Assembly (NCBI RefSeq): GCF_016862375.1
Contig: NZ_BOMV01000018.1
Location: 1-64,000, forward strand
DNA length: 64,000 bases
Reading direction: 5' to 3'
From: Paractinoplanes rishiriensis
GTDB taxonomy: Bacteria; Actinomycetota; Actinomycetes; Mycobacteriales; Micromonosporaceae
The position numbers and the translations under genes are program-made. Below, one piece after another: positions 9,095-18,081 of this stretch. Position 1 is the stretch's first letter. Every line of letters begins with the position of its first letter. The notes below the pieces were generated by a model. The model was given only the letters and a program-made list of their open reading frames with translations. It was not told where the DNA came from and ran no database searches.

Positions 9095-10999
9095 GTGCGA
9101 AACCGCTACCTGGACCTGCTCCGAGCCGCCGCGATCGTCCGGGTGGTCGTGTACCACCTGTTCGGCTGGCCCTGGCTGTCCATCGTGCTGCCCGCCATGG
9201 GCATCATGTTCGCGCTGGCCGGCTCGCTGACCGCGGCCTCGCTGGACAAGCGCGCGGCCGGGCAGGTCGTCACCTCGCGACTGCGCCGGCTGCTGCCGCC
9301 GCTGTGGTTGCTCGGCCTCATCGCCGTACCCGTGATGCTGGTCGCGGGCTGGGCCCGGGAAACCGACGGCGCGCACCCGTTCGGCCTGCCGGGTCTCGCG
9401 TTCTGGCTGCTGCCGCTCGGCGACCCGCCCGGCAGCGATCTGGGCGTCGACGTCTGGGAGCCGCTCTGGTACGTGCGGGCCTACCTCTGGTTCGTCCTGC
9501 TCTCGCCGGTCCTGTACGCGCTCTACCAGCGGATCGGCTGGCTGGCCGTCGCCGCGCCGATCGGGCTGCTGGCCGCGCTGGACGTGACCGGGTTCAGCCT
9601 GCCCGAGACCGCCGATGCCGCGCTGTGGGACTTCGTCACGTACGGCGCCTGCTGGATTGCCGGTTTTGCCCACCACGACGGCCGGCTGGCCCGGGTCAAA
9701 CCGTGGCTGGTCATCGCCGCGGCGGCCGTCATGGGTGGCCTGGCGCTCTACTGGCTCAACGGACACCAGGGCGAAGAACGCTGGGACCTGAACGAGGTGT
9801 CCGAGTCGCAGGCGCTCTGGTCGCTCGCGTTCGTGCTGCTCGCCCTGCGCTGGCAGCCGCCGATGGGCTGGCTGGCCCGGACCCGCCCGTTGGACGGCAC
9901 GGTGAACCTGCTCAACGCCCGCGCGGTCACCGTGTACCTGTGGCACAACATCGCCATCGCCGCGGTCTGGCCGGCGCTCACCCTGGTGGCGCTGGACGAC
10001 CTGGCCGGCGAGGCGGAGGCCGCGGTCGACCTGGCCGTGGCGCTCCTGCTGACCGCGCTGGCGGTGGTGGCCTTCGGCTGGGCCGAGGACCTGGCCGCGA
10101 AGCGCCCGCCGCGGCTGTGGCCGACCGGCGGCCCCCGCCCACCCGCGGACCCGCCGCAGCCCGCCCAACCCGACCCCGCCCAGCCCGACCCCACCCAGCC
10201 CGATCCCACCCAGCCCGACCCCACCCAAGGCGCCGAACCGAAGGCGGTCGACTTCCCCGCCCCGGCCACCACCCGGCGGCTGATGGCGATCCCACCGACC
10301 CCGCGACCCGCGCCCGGCCCCGGCCCGGCCGATCCCACCCTGGCCGATCCCACTCCGGCCGATCCCACCCCGGCCGATCCCACCCTGGCCGATCCCACCC
10401 TGGCCGATCCCACCCTGGCCGATCCCACCCCGGCCGTACCCACCCCGGCCGGCGCCCGGGTGGGCCGGCACTCCCGGGAGGCACACGGCGAGGGCCGCCT
10501 CGACCTCGGCCTGCCGGACGACGGCTCCCTGACGGTGGCCCGTCCCGCGGACACCTCGCCGGCCGACCGGCCCGGCCACGGGGTGCTGACGACGGGCGGC
10601 CCGCCCGGTGACGGGATGCCGCGCGCGGGACGGCCGCACGGCGGGCCGGCGGGCGGCGGGCTGCCGCTGGCGGGCTGGCCCTGCGACGAGCCCACCATGG
10701 CCGGGTTGGCGAACTGGCCGGACAGCGACCCGACCATCGCGGCGTGGCCCCGCGGTGCGATGCCCGGCGACGTCCGGCCCCCCGCCGGGGCGCCGCTCGC
10801 CGGGGCGCCGACGGCCGGCGGAGGGCCGGACGGCGGCGTGCGGCCCGCCTGGCCGCCGATGGCGCGGAGTGCCGAGCCGCTCAGCGGGGAACTGCTCGAC
10901 CCCGGCGGGCGGGTGCTGCCGGACGGGCCGCCGGACGGGTCCGTGGAGCGGCTGGACTGGTTCCGGTCCGGGCAGCCGGGCGACGAACCGGGCCGGTGA
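9095..10999 (+). CDS. acyltransferase-3 family membrane protein with repetitive C-terminal tail
   Basis: 634 aa from GTG 9095 (MRNRYLDLLRAAAIVRVVVYH), a start with no clear Shine-Dalgarno that could be leaderless; a TTG at 9041 is in frame but unlikely. Residues 1-340 hold about ten transmembrane helices with the acyltransferase-3 opening (LDLLRAAAI, YHL). This family O-acylates surface polysaccharides or lipids. Residues ~345-634 form a Pro/Gly-rich, presumably cytoplasmic or wall-facing, disordered tail with PDPTQ and ADPTL pentapeptide repeats encoded by 15-bp tandem DNA repeats. It is divergent from the CAP protein gene. Confidence 0.85.
   Translation: MRNRYLDLLRAAAIVRVVVYHLFGWPWLSIVLPAMGIMFALAGSLTAASLDKRAAGQVVTSRLRRLLPPLWLLGLIAVPVMLVAGWARETDGAHPFGLPGLAFWLLPLGDPPGSDLGVDVWEPLWYVRAYLWFVLLSPVLYALYQRIGWLAVAAPIGLLAALDVTGFSLPETADAALWDFVTYGACWIAGFAHHDGRLARVKPWLVIAAAAVMGGLALYWLNGHQGEERWDLNEVSESQALWSLAFVLLALRWQPPMGWLARTRPLDGTVNLLNARAVTVYLWHNIAIAAVWPALTLVALDDLAGEAEAAVDLAVALLLTALAVVAFGWAEDLAAKRPPRLWPTGGPRPPADPPQPAQPDPAQPDPTQPDPTQPDPTQGAEPKAVDFPAPATTRRLMAIPPTPRPAPGPGPADPTLADPTPADPTPADPTLADPTLADPTLADPTPAVPTPAGARVGRHSREAHGEGRLDLGLPDDGSLTVARPADTSPADRPGHGVLTTGGPPGDGMPRAGRPHGGPAGGGLPLAGWPCDEPTMAGLANWPDSDPTIAAWPRGAMPGDVRPPAGAPLAGAPTAGGGPDGGVRPAWPPMARSAEPLSGELLDPGGRVLPDGPPDGSVERLDWFRSGQPGDEPGR
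10331..10450 (+). repeat. 15-bp tandem repeat (ADPTL/ADPTP) inside the acyltransferase gene
   Basis: Seven consecutive near-identical units of GATCCCACCCTGGCC (10331, 10346, 10361, 10376, 10391, 10406, 10421) followed by a degenerate eighth at 10436. Variation is limited to one or two C/T positions. A second, related 15-bp array encoding PDPTQ lies just before it at ~10155-10227. Units are multiples of three, so copy-number changes keep the frame. Confidence 0.9.
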
Positions 11000-11038
11000 G
11001 CCGGGCCGGTGAGCCGGGCAGACCCGAAATTGTGCGAG

Positions 11039-11082
11039 GAAAGCTCGCCTTACTCGGATGAAAGCTCGCTAACCTGAGCGAG
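11039..11082 (+). promoter_or_regulatory. direct repeats and short hairpin upstream of the chemosensory operon
   Basis: GAAAGCTCGC occurs at 11039-11048 and again at 11060-11069, a 21-bp (two helical turns) spacing. The second copy runs into an inverted repeat CTCGCT (11065-11070) / AGCGAG (11077-11082). The position 45-90 bp ahead of the first gene fits an operator or leader structure; no binding protein can be named. Confidence 0.4.
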
Positions 11083-11126
11083 TGCGGCAATACGGACAAG
11101 CGTCCACGGACTACGGCGAGGCTGTC

Positions 11127-11567
11127 ATGGCCGCGCTGGTCTTCCGCGCCGGTCAGCTGCTGTGTGCGTTGCGGCTGGACGAGGTGATCGAGACACTCCG
11201 GCCGCTCGACACGCAGCCGCTGGCCGGGACGCCGGCCTTCGTACGCGGGATCAGCGTGCTGCGCGGCGTGCCCACCCCGGTGATCGACGTGGCCCGGCTG
11301 CTCGGCGGCGGGCAGATCGAGGCGGAGCGGTACGTGGCCGTCCGCACCGAGCGCGGCGCCGTCGCCCTGGCCACCGGTCAGATCCTCGGCATCCGCGACG
11401 TCGACACCAACGTGGCCGGCGGGCACCCGGCCCTGCTCGGCGCCCGGTCCAGCCACCTGGTGGCCGGCGTCGGCACGATCGGCGCGGAACCGCTGCTGCT
11501 GTTGCAGAGCATGCGTGCGGTGCCGGACGAGGTCTGGGAAGCGGCGGCTGCCGCGGTCGTGTCGTGA
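11127..11567 (+). CDS. CheW-like coupling protein (WspB/D-like), first gene of chemosensory operon
   Basis: 146 aa from ATG 11127, which has GAGG five bases upstream; an in-frame GTG at 11082 would add 15 residues but overlaps a hairpin. The sequence follows the CheW beta-barrel plan: LVFRAGQLLCALRLDEVIETL, GISVLRGVPTPVIDVARLLG, and the RTERGAVALATGQILGI strand pair. It should bridge the receptor and CheA-type kinase encoded downstream. The stop overlaps the CheR start (GTGA). Confidence 0.9.
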   Translation: MAALVFRAGQLLCALRLDEVIETLRPLDTQPLAGTPAFVRGISVLRGVPTPVIDVARLLGGGQIEAERYVAVRTERGAVALATGQILGIRDVDTNVAGGHPALLGARSSHLVAGVGTIGAEPLLLLQSMRAVPDEVWEAAAAAVVS

Positions 11568-12949
11568 CCAGGGCGGCGGAGATCACCCGATTCCGCGAGT
11601 TGCTCGCCCGCCGGTTCGGCTGGACCTATGCCGAACGCGACTACGACCTGCTCGCCAACCTGTTGACCGAGCGCTCCGCGCTGGCCGGGATGCCGCCCGG
11701 CGACTACCTCAACAAGCTGGCCGCCCGCCCATGGACGACCGAGACCAACGAGCTGATCGAGCGGCTCAGCATCACCGAGACCTACTTCTTCCGGCATGGC
11801 GAGCAGTTCCGGGCGCTGCGCGAGGAGGCCCTGCCGGACCGGGTCGCGGTCCGCTCCGCCCAGCGGGTGCTGCGCATGCTGTCGGTGGCCTGCTCGTCCG
11901 GCGAGGAGGCGTACAGCCTGGCGATCACCGGGCGGCAGGTGCGGCCGGACCCGGACTGGATCATCGACGTGATCGGCATCGACGCCAACCCGGCGATGCT
12001 GGCTCGCGCCGGGGCCGGCCGGTACACGGCCTGGTCGCTGCGCGAGACCCCGGACCCGGTACGGCGCCGCTGGTTCACGCCGGACGCCGAGGGTTACGCG
12101 GTGGCCGACGAGGTGCGGGCCATGGTGCAGTTCCGGCGGTACAACGTCGCCGACCCGGACGAGGGCCTCTGGCGGCCGGACCAGTACGACGTCATCTTCT
12201 GCCGGAACCTGCTGATGTACCTGACCCCGCCGGTGGTGTCCGCCCTGGTCGCCCGGATGGCCGGTGCGCTCGCGCCGGGCGGTTACCTGTTCCTCGGGCA
12301 CACCGACTCGCTCGGCACCGGCGCGGCCGGACTGGAACTGCGGCACACCCACAACGCGTTCTACTACCGTCGCGGCGGCGCCGGCGGTACACCGCCGGCG
12401 CAGCGGCCCGGTCCCGCACCTGGCACCGCCGCCACCGGCTCGGCATTCACCGACGAGGATGCGTACCACCGCGCCCTGTCGATGTTGCGCGACGAGCAGT
12501 TCGCCGACGCACTGGCGCTGATCGCCGAGCGACCCCCCGCCCGGGCCCGGGACCGGTTGCTGCACGGGGTGCTGCTGGCCCAGGCCGGCCGGCTCCCCGA
12601 GGCCACCGAGACGGCCCGCCGGCTGATCGACGACGACGGCCTCAACGCGGACGCGCACCAGTTGCTGGGGCTCTGCCTCGAGGGGGTCAACTCGCCCGGC
12701 GAGGCGGTCGCCCAGTACCGGCTGGCCGCGTACCTGGACCCGGGTTTTGCTCTGGCCCGGCTGCGACTCGGCCAGCTCGCCCGGCGCCGCGGCAACGACG
12801 GGGACGGCGCCCGCGAACTGGAGCAGGCCCTCGACCTGCTGGCCGGTGAGCAGGACGACCGGATCGCCCTGTTCGGCGGCGGGTTCGGGCGGATCGCGCT
12901 GACCGTGCTATGCCGGTCCGAGCTCGAGGCGTGCGGAGCGTCGCGATGA
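11564..12949 (+). CDS. CheR-type MCP methyltransferase with C-terminal TPR domain (WspC-like)
   Basis: 461 aa from GTG 11564 overlapping the CheW stop. Residues 1-80 form the CheR N-terminal helical domain ([19 protein letters not shown]), 85-270 the SAM-binding fold ([48 protein letters not shown]). The C-terminal ~170 residues, after a Pro/Ala linker, are TPR repeats ([18 protein letters not shown]). CheR-TPR fusions are characteristic of WspC and FrzF rather than flagellar CheR. It should methylate glutamates of the adjacent MCP using S-adenosylmethionine. Confidence 0.95.
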   Translation: MTRAAEITRFRELLARRFGWTYAERDYDLLANLLTERSALAGMPPGDYLNKLAARPWTTETNELIERLSITETYFFRHGEQFRALREEALPDRVAVRSAQRVLRMLSVACSSGEEAYSLAITGRQVRPDPDWIIDVIGIDANPAMLARAGAGRYTAWSLRETPDPVRRRWFTPDAEGYAVADEVRAMVQFRRYNVADPDEGLWRPDQYDVIFCRNLLMYLTPPVVSALVARMAGALAPGGYLFLGHTDSLGTGAAGLELRHTHNAFYYRRGGAGGTPPAQRPGPAPGTAATGSAFTDEDAYHRALSMLRDEQFADALALIAERPPARARDRLLHGVLLAQAGRLPEATETARRLIDDDGLNADAHQLLGLCLEGVNSPGEAVAQYRLAAYLDPGFALARLRLGQLARRRGNDGDGARELEQALDLLAGEQDDRIALFGGGFGRIALTVLCRSELEACGASR

Positions 12950-13500
12950 GCCCGGCGATGGAGGGCACCGTAGCGTCCCGGATCGAGTGGCTGCGCGGGG
13001 AGTTCGACGGATCGTTCGCCGAGCCGGTCCGGCGGCACGACGAGGAACACGTCGAGTTGCTGTCGATCCGGGCCGGCGACCGCCCGTACGCCCTCCGCCT
13101 CTCGCAGACCTCCGGCCTGCACCCGGACCGCCCGATCACCCCGCTGCCCGGACCGCTGGCCGCACTGCTCGGTCTGGCCGGGTTCGCCGGCACCGTGGTG
13201 CCGGTCTTCGACCTGGCCGCCCTGCTCGGCCACCCGCTGCCGGAGAAGCCCCGCTGGCTGGTGCTGGCCACCGGCACGCCGCCGCTCGGGCTCGCCTTCC
13301 ACGAGCTGGACGGTCACGTCCGGGTGCCGGCCGACGCGATCGTGGCGGAGGCCGCCGGCGACGGTCGCAAGGGCTGCCTGCGCGGCATGGTCACGCTGCC
13401 CGGCGGGGTCCGGCCGATCTTCGACGTGCCGGCCGCCCGGGCCGCCGTGCACACCCTGGCCGGGCACACCCCACTCACCGACGAGGAGGCCGCGCCATGA
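12946..13500 (+). CDS. second CheW-like coupling protein (WspD-like)
   Basis: 184 aa from ATG 12946 (ATGA overlap with CheR). The N-terminal ~40 residues ([22 protein letters not shown]) precede a CheW domain: [66 protein letters not shown]. An N-terminal extension before the CheW fold is a feature of WspD. Two CheW proteins in one operon is another Wsp-like trait. An in-frame GTG/ATG 12 codons earlier is possible but would lie inside cheR. Confidence 0.9.
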   Translation: MSPAMEGTVASRIEWLRGEFDGSFAEPVRRHDEEHVELLSIRAGDRPYALRLSQTSGLHPDRPITPLPGPLAALLGLAGFAGTVVPVFDLAALLGHPLPEKPRWLVLATGTPPLGLAFHELDGHVRVPADAIVAEAAGDGRKGCLRGMVTLPGGVRPIFDVPAARAAVHTLAGHTPLTDEEAAP

Positions 13501-14966
13501 TGGCGGGACGCACTTTCGGCACCAAGCTAGCGGCCGGCTTCGGCCTCACCCTCGCGCTCACCCTGCTGATGACCGCCACCTCGGTGCTGGCCCTGCGCTA
13601 CGTGCTGATCACCAAGGACAAGGTGATCCACTCGGCCAGCCAAGGGCTGGTCGGCGCCGAGATGCTCAGCGCAATCATGGAACGGCGGATCGGCGACTAC
13701 CGCGCGTACCTGCTCTCCGGCAGCGACGAGTGGTTCGACGCGGCCACCAAGGCCCGGACCGAATTCCTCGACCAGGTGACCGCGCTGCGCGGCATGCTGG
13801 AGGATCCTCGCAACCTCGAACTGCTGGACGCCGTGCAGGCATCCGAGGTGAAGCATGCCGCCGTACTCGACCCGGTGATGGAGAAGCGCCGGACGATCAC
13901 GGACCTCAACCAGGTTCCGGACCTTTCCGGCGGCACGCTCCGGCCCGCCCGGGAGGCTTTGCAGCGCGACCTCGACGCGCTGATCAACGGCGTGCGGACC
14001 ACCGTCGACGAGACTCGCACGGAGTCCTCGGAACGGGCCACCCTGTCGATGCTGGTGATCATCGGGATCGGCACACTGTTGATCATCGGTGCCGCCGCGG
14101 TGTCCTGGCGGCTGAGCCGCGACCTCAAGCGCGAGGTGGGTGCCGCGGTGGGCCACATCCAGAGCTCCTCGGCCGAGCTCGAGGCGGCCGCGGCCCAGCA
14201 GGCGTCCGGCGGGCGCGACCAGGCCAGCGCGATGAGCGAGATCACCACGACGATCAGCGAGCTGCTGATCACCTCGCGGCAGATCGCGGACAGCGCGCAG
14301 CGGGTGTCCAAGGTCGCCGAGGACACCGCCGAGGCGGCCCGGACCGGCGACGCCACCATCGATCAGACCCGGGCCTCGATCACCGCGATCCGCACCCAGG
14401 TCGACCAGATCGTGCAGCACATGCTCGCGCTCGGCGAGAAGTCGCAGCAGATCGGTGGCGTCGTCGACCTGGTCTCCGAGCTGGCCGAGCAGACCAACAT
14501 CCTGGCCATCAACGCGACCATCGAGGCGAGCGGTGCCGGCGAGTGGGGCCGCCGGTTCGCCGTGGTGGCCGAGGAGATCCGCAAACTGGCCGACCGGACC
14601 GCCGGGTCGGCCAAGGAGATCCGGGCGCTGATCGAGGACGTCCGCGGCGCGGTGAACACCACCGTGATGGCCACCGAGATCGGCGCCAAGGCGGTCGACT
14701 CCGGCTCCCGGCAGTTCGACGACGCGACCAGCTCGTTCCGCCGGATCGCCCAGCTGGTGGCCACCACGAGCGACGCCACCCGGGAGATCGAGCTGTCCAC
14801 CAAGCAGCAGACCACCGCGGTCGAGCAGGTCAACTCGGCCGCCTCGGACACCGCCCGGGCCAGCCGCGAGACCGAGGCCAGCGCGGTGCAGACCAAGCAG
14901 ACCGCAGCCCACCTCAGCACGCTCTCCGGCGACCTGCTGGACCTGGTCGGCACCGGGCGGCACTGA
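13497..14966 (+). CDS. methyl-accepting chemotaxis protein without HAMP (WspA position)
   Basis: 489 aa from ATG 13497 (ATGA overlap). Transmembrane helix 1 (~12-32), an extracytoplasmic helical sensor (~33-185), helix 2 (~187-207, [19 protein letters not shown]), then a long coiled-coil signalling domain. The kinase-contact tip is recognisable ([37 protein letters not shown]). Only ~15 residues separate helix 2 from the coiled coil, so there is no full HAMP domain. Ligand unknown; in Wsp systems the MCP senses surface contact. Confidence 0.93.
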   Translation: MMAGRTFGTKLAAGFGLTLALTLLMTATSVLALRYVLITKDKVIHSASQGLVGAEMLSAIMERRIGDYRAYLLSGSDEWFDAATKARTEFLDQVTALRGMLEDPRNLELLDAVQASEVKHAAVLDPVMEKRRTITDLNQVPDLSGGTLRPAREALQRDLDALINGVRTTVDETRTESSERATLSMLVIIGIGTLLIIGAAAVSWRLSRDLKREVGAAVGHIQSSSAELEAAAAQQASGGRDQASAMSEITTTISELLITSRQIADSAQRVSKVAEDTAEAARTGDATIDQTRASITAIRTQVDQIVQHMLALGEKSQQIGGVVDLVSELAEQTNILAINATIEASGAGEWGRRFAVVAEEIRKLADRTAGSAKEIRALIEDVRGAVNTTVMATEIGAKAVDSGSRQFDDATSSFRRIAQLVATTSDATREIELSTKQQTTAVEQVNSAASDTARASRETEASAVQTKQTAAHLSTLSGDLLDLVGTGRH

Positions 14967-14968
14967 CC

Positions 14969-17032
14969 ATGGGCGAGGTCCGGGACCCGCTGCGCTACTT
15001 CCGGATCGAGGCGCGCGAGCTGGTCGACCAGATCAGCGCCGCCGTGCTCGACCTGGACCAGCAGCCCGGGCCGGAGCTGGTGGCCCGGCTGCTGCGCTTC
15101 GCGCACACCCTCAAGGGCGCGGCCCGGGTGGTCAAGCAGCAGGAGATCGCCGAACGCGCGCACGAGTTCGAAGAGGTGCTGGTGCCGCACCGCGGCGGCG
15201 CCGACCCGGTGCCCGCCGACGAGATGCGCGAGCTGCTGCGGCTCAACGACGAGATCGCCCGCTGCGTCACCGCGCTGGAGAAGCCGGCCGAGGCACCAGC
15301 CGTGCGGCCGGCTGCCGAGGCCGCCGCCCGGCCGCCCGAGACCCCCATCGAGGACGACACCCCGGCGCCCCGGGCCGCCACCGCCGACCTGGACGAGCTG
15401 CTGGACGCGATCGGCGAGGCCAGCGCCCGGATCGCGCCGCTGCGCGACGGCAGCCGCACGCTGGCCCGGCTGCACCGCGGGGTGGAGGCGATCAGCGACC
15501 GGATGCGCACCCGCCGGGACGCCGGCGACCCCGGCACCCGGGCCGGGATGCAGCGGCTCGCCGCCGACCTGGGCGCACTGGGCCGCCGCCTCACCGACGC
15601 AGTGGACCAGGTGGAACGCGAGCTCGACGAGATTCGCGGCCGGGCCGAAGGGCTGCGCCTGGTAGCGGCCGGCACCATCTTCACGGCGCTGCACCGGGCC
15701 GTGCACGACGCGGCCGAGGCCGAGGGCAAGCGGGTCCGGTTCGGTGGCCAGGGCGGTGAGATCCGGATGGGCCCGCAGCTGCTCAACCAGATCAGCGGCG
15801 CCTTCCTGCACGTGGTGCGCAACGCGGTGGTGCACGGCATCGAGTCGGAAGCGGACCGGCTGACCGCCGGCAAACCGGCCGAGGGCACCGTCGAGGTCGA
15901 GGTGGAACGGCGCGGCCGGTGGGCGATGTTCCGCTGCGTCGACGACGGACGCGGGTTCGACGTGGCCGCGCTGCGCCGGGTGGCCGAGGCCCGCGGCCTG
16001 CTCGCCGCCGGCCAGGACGCCACCCCGGACCAGATCATCGACCTGGTGCTGCGCGGCGGGATCAGCACCTCGGGCTCGGTGACCGACGTGGCCGGGCGCG
16101 GCATCGGGATGGACGTGGCCCGGGACGTGGCCCAGCAGTTGCACGGCACGGTGTCGGTACGCAACCGGCCCGGCCAGGGCGCCACCGTGGAACTGTCCGT
16201 GCCGCTCACCCTGCTCAGCATGAACGGGCTGATCGTCGAGGCCGGCGGGACGGTGGTCACCATGCCGCTGGACGCGGTGCGCCGCTGTGTACGGCTGCCG
16301 GACCGGGACGCGGCCGCCGCGACCGCCAACGGCCGGCTCGCGCACGACGGCGAGGTGGTGCCGTTCCTGCCGCTGGCCCGGGCGCTGTACGCGGGCGCCG
16401 CGGTGCCGGACGTGACCGGCGCCGGGGTGGCCGTCGTGCTCTCCGCCGACGACCAGACCGTGGCGATCGGCGTGGACCGGCTGGCCGGCACCACCACGCT
16501 GGTCGCCCGGCCGCTGCCCGACCTGGCCCCGGCCGCACCGGTGATCGGCAGCGTGGCCATCGACCTGGACGGCAACCCGCGGCTGGTGCTGGACGCGCAC
16601 GGCCTGGTCACCGAGGCGCTCCGGGACCTGTCCACGGCCGTCACCCCACCGGCCGCGGCGGCGCCGAAGCTGCCCATTCTGGTCGTCGACGACTCGCTCA
16701 CCACCCGGATGCTGGAGCGCAGCATCCTCGAGTCGGCCGGCTACGAGGTGGACCTGGCGGCCTCCGGCGAGGAGGGCCTGGACCGGGCGGCGGCCCGCGA
16801 GTACGGCCTGTTCCTCACCGACATCGACATGCCCGGCATCAACGGGTTCGAGTTCGTCCGGCGCACCCGGGCCGATCCGGCGCTGGCGCACGTGCCGGCC
16901 ATCCTGGTCAGCTCCCGGGCGACCGCCGAGGACCGCGAGCGCGGCGCGCAGGCCGGCGCGTCCGCGTACGTGGTCAAGGGCGAGTTCAACCAGGAGGAAC
17001 TGCTCGCGCACATCAGGAGGCTGATCCTCTGA
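14969..17032 (+). CDS. CheA-type histidine kinase with C-terminal receiver (WspE-like)
   Basis: 687 aa from ATG 14969, two bases after the MCP stop. N-terminal Hpt domain with phospho-acceptor His46 (HTLKGAARV), a variable linker, dimerisation helices, HATPase domain (HVVRNAVVHGIES N-box, VDDGRGFD, DVAGRGIGMDV), a CheW-like regulatory domain (~410-540) and a C-terminal receiver (~560-687; VVDDS acidic pocket, LTDIDMPG phospho-acceptor Asp, Lys of VVKGEF). CheA-REC fusion is diagnostic of WspE/FrzE-type alternative-function pathways rather than swimming chemotaxis. AGGAGG at 17015-17020 near its end serves the next gene. Confidence 0.95.
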   Translation: MGEVRDPLRYFRIEARELVDQISAAVLDLDQQPGPELVARLLRFAHTLKGAARVVKQQEIAERAHEFEEVLVPHRGGADPVPADEMRELLRLNDEIARCVTALEKPAEAPAVRPAAEAAARPPETPIEDDTPAPRAATADLDELLDAIGEASARIAPLRDGSRTLARLHRGVEAISDRMRTRRDAGDPGTRAGMQRLAADLGALGRRLTDAVDQVERELDEIRGRAEGLRLVAAGTIFTALHRAVHDAAEAEGKRVRFGGQGGEIRMGPQLLNQISGAFLHVVRNAVVHGIESEADRLTAGKPAEGTVEVEVERRGRWAMFRCVDDGRGFDVAALRRVAEARGLLAAGQDATPDQIIDLVLRGGISTSGSVTDVAGRGIGMDVARDVAQQLHGTVSVRNRPGQGATVELSVPLTLLSMNGLIVEAGGTVVTMPLDAVRRCVRLPDRDAAAATANGRLAHDGEVVPFLPLARALYAGAAVPDVTGAGVAVVLSADDQTVAIGVDRLAGTTTLVARPLPDLAPAAPVIGSVAIDLDGNPRLVLDAHGLVTEALRDLSTAVTPPAAAAPKLPILVVDDSLTTRMLERSILESAGYEVDLAASGEEGLDRAAAREYGLFLTDIDMPGINGFEFVRRTRADPALAHVPAILVSSRATAEDRERGAQAGASAYVVKGEFNQEELLAHIRRLIL

Positions 17033-18081
17033 TGATCCGTGTGCTGCTGGTCGAGGACTCCGCGACGATGCGCAACCACCTGCGCGAGTCGCTCGCCGCC
17101 GAGCCCGACCTCCAAGTCGTGGGCGAGGCCACCGACGGTGGTCAGGCGGTCGAGATGGTCGGCCGGCTGCGACCCGACGTGGTCACCATGGACATGATGC
17201 TGCCGACCATGAGCGGCCTGGTCGCCACCGAGCACATCATGGCCGAGCACCCGACGCCCATCCTGGTGGTCTCGTCCGCCGACCGGCAGGAGCTGTTCAG
17301 CACGTACAACGCGCTGGCGGCCGGCGCCGTGGACGTGATGGAGAAGCCGCGCGGCGACGCCACCGACGCGGACTGGGGCCGCCGGCTGCGGCAGGCGGTG
17401 CGGCTGGTCTCCCGGATCCGGGTGATCACCCACCCGCGGGCCCGGCTGAGTGCCCGCCGGGCCGCGCCGCCGGTACCGTCCGCGGCGCCCGGCAACCCGC
17501 TGCGGGTGGTGGCCGTGGGCTCCTCCACCGGCGGCCCGCGGGCGCTCACCGAGTTGCTGCGCACGCTGCCGCTCGGCTTCCGGCCGCCGGTGCTGTGCGT
17601 GCAGCACATCGGGGCCAGCGAGCCGTTCGCCGAGGCGTTCTCGGACTGGCTGGCCGGGCAGACCGGGCGGGACGTCAGCTACGCCCGGGACTGGACCCCG
17701 ATCGAGGCGGCCGCCGGCCGGGTGCTGCTCGCCCCGCCGGACCGGCACCTGCAGGTCCGGGACGGCGCGCTGCGGCTCAGCGACGCGCCGCCGCGGCACT
17801 CCTGCCGCCCGTCGGTGGACGTGCTGTTCGACTCGATCGCCACCGGGTACGGCCCGGCGGCGGCCGGCTGCCTGCTGACCGGGATGGGCCGGGACGGTGC
17901 CGACGGGCTGCTGCGGATGCGCTCGCACGGCGCGGTCACCTTCGCCCAGGACGAGGCGAGCTGCGTGGTCTACGGCATGCCGCGAGAGGCCGCGCTGCTC
18001 GGGGCGGCCTCGTACGTGCTGCCGCCGGCCCGGATCGCCGCCCGGCTCACGGAGATGCAGCCCGCGGGGAGCACGCCGTGA
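17032..18081 (+). CDS. cheB: CheB-type protein-glutamate methylesterase (WspF-like)
   Basis: 349 aa from ATG 17032 (TGATG overlap with CheA; AGGAGG Shine-Dalgarno 12 bases upstream). Receiver domain 1-120 (LLVEDSATMR, VVTMDMMLPTMSG Asp, EKPRG), linker, then a CheB methylesterase domain with the Ser-His-Asp triad visible in GSSTGGPRAL, VQHIGASEPF and GMGRDGADGL. It removes methyl groups from the MCP, opposing CheR and resetting sensitivity when phosphorylated by the CheA-REC kinase. Confidence 0.95.
   Translation: MIRVLLVEDSATMRNHLRESLAAEPDLQVVGEATDGGQAVEMVGRLRPDVVTMDMMLPTMSGLVATEHIMAEHPTPILVVSSADRQELFSTYNALAAGAVDVMEKPRGDATDADWGRRLRQAVRLVSRIRVITHPRARLSARRAAPPVPSAAPGNPLRVVAVGSSTGGPRALTELLRTLPLGFRPPVLCVQHIGASEPFAEAFSDWLAGQTGRDVSYARDWTPIEAAAGRVLLAPPDRHLQVRDGALRLSDAPPRHSCRPSVDVLFDSIATGYGPAAAGCLLTGMGRDGADGLLRMRSHGAVTFAQDEASCVVYGMPREAALLGAASYVLPPARIAARLTEMQPAGSTP

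Noticed and set aside
8885..10639. Upstream extension of the CAP-protein frame to a 933-residue product
   Set aside because: The extra part is antisense to the acyltransferase, Arg/Gly/Gln-rich and lacks domains; a clean signal peptide begins at 8884.
14363..17011. Long reverse-strand frames opposite MCP and CheA
   Set aside because: Shadow frames created by high third-position GC; no domain, no ribosome site.
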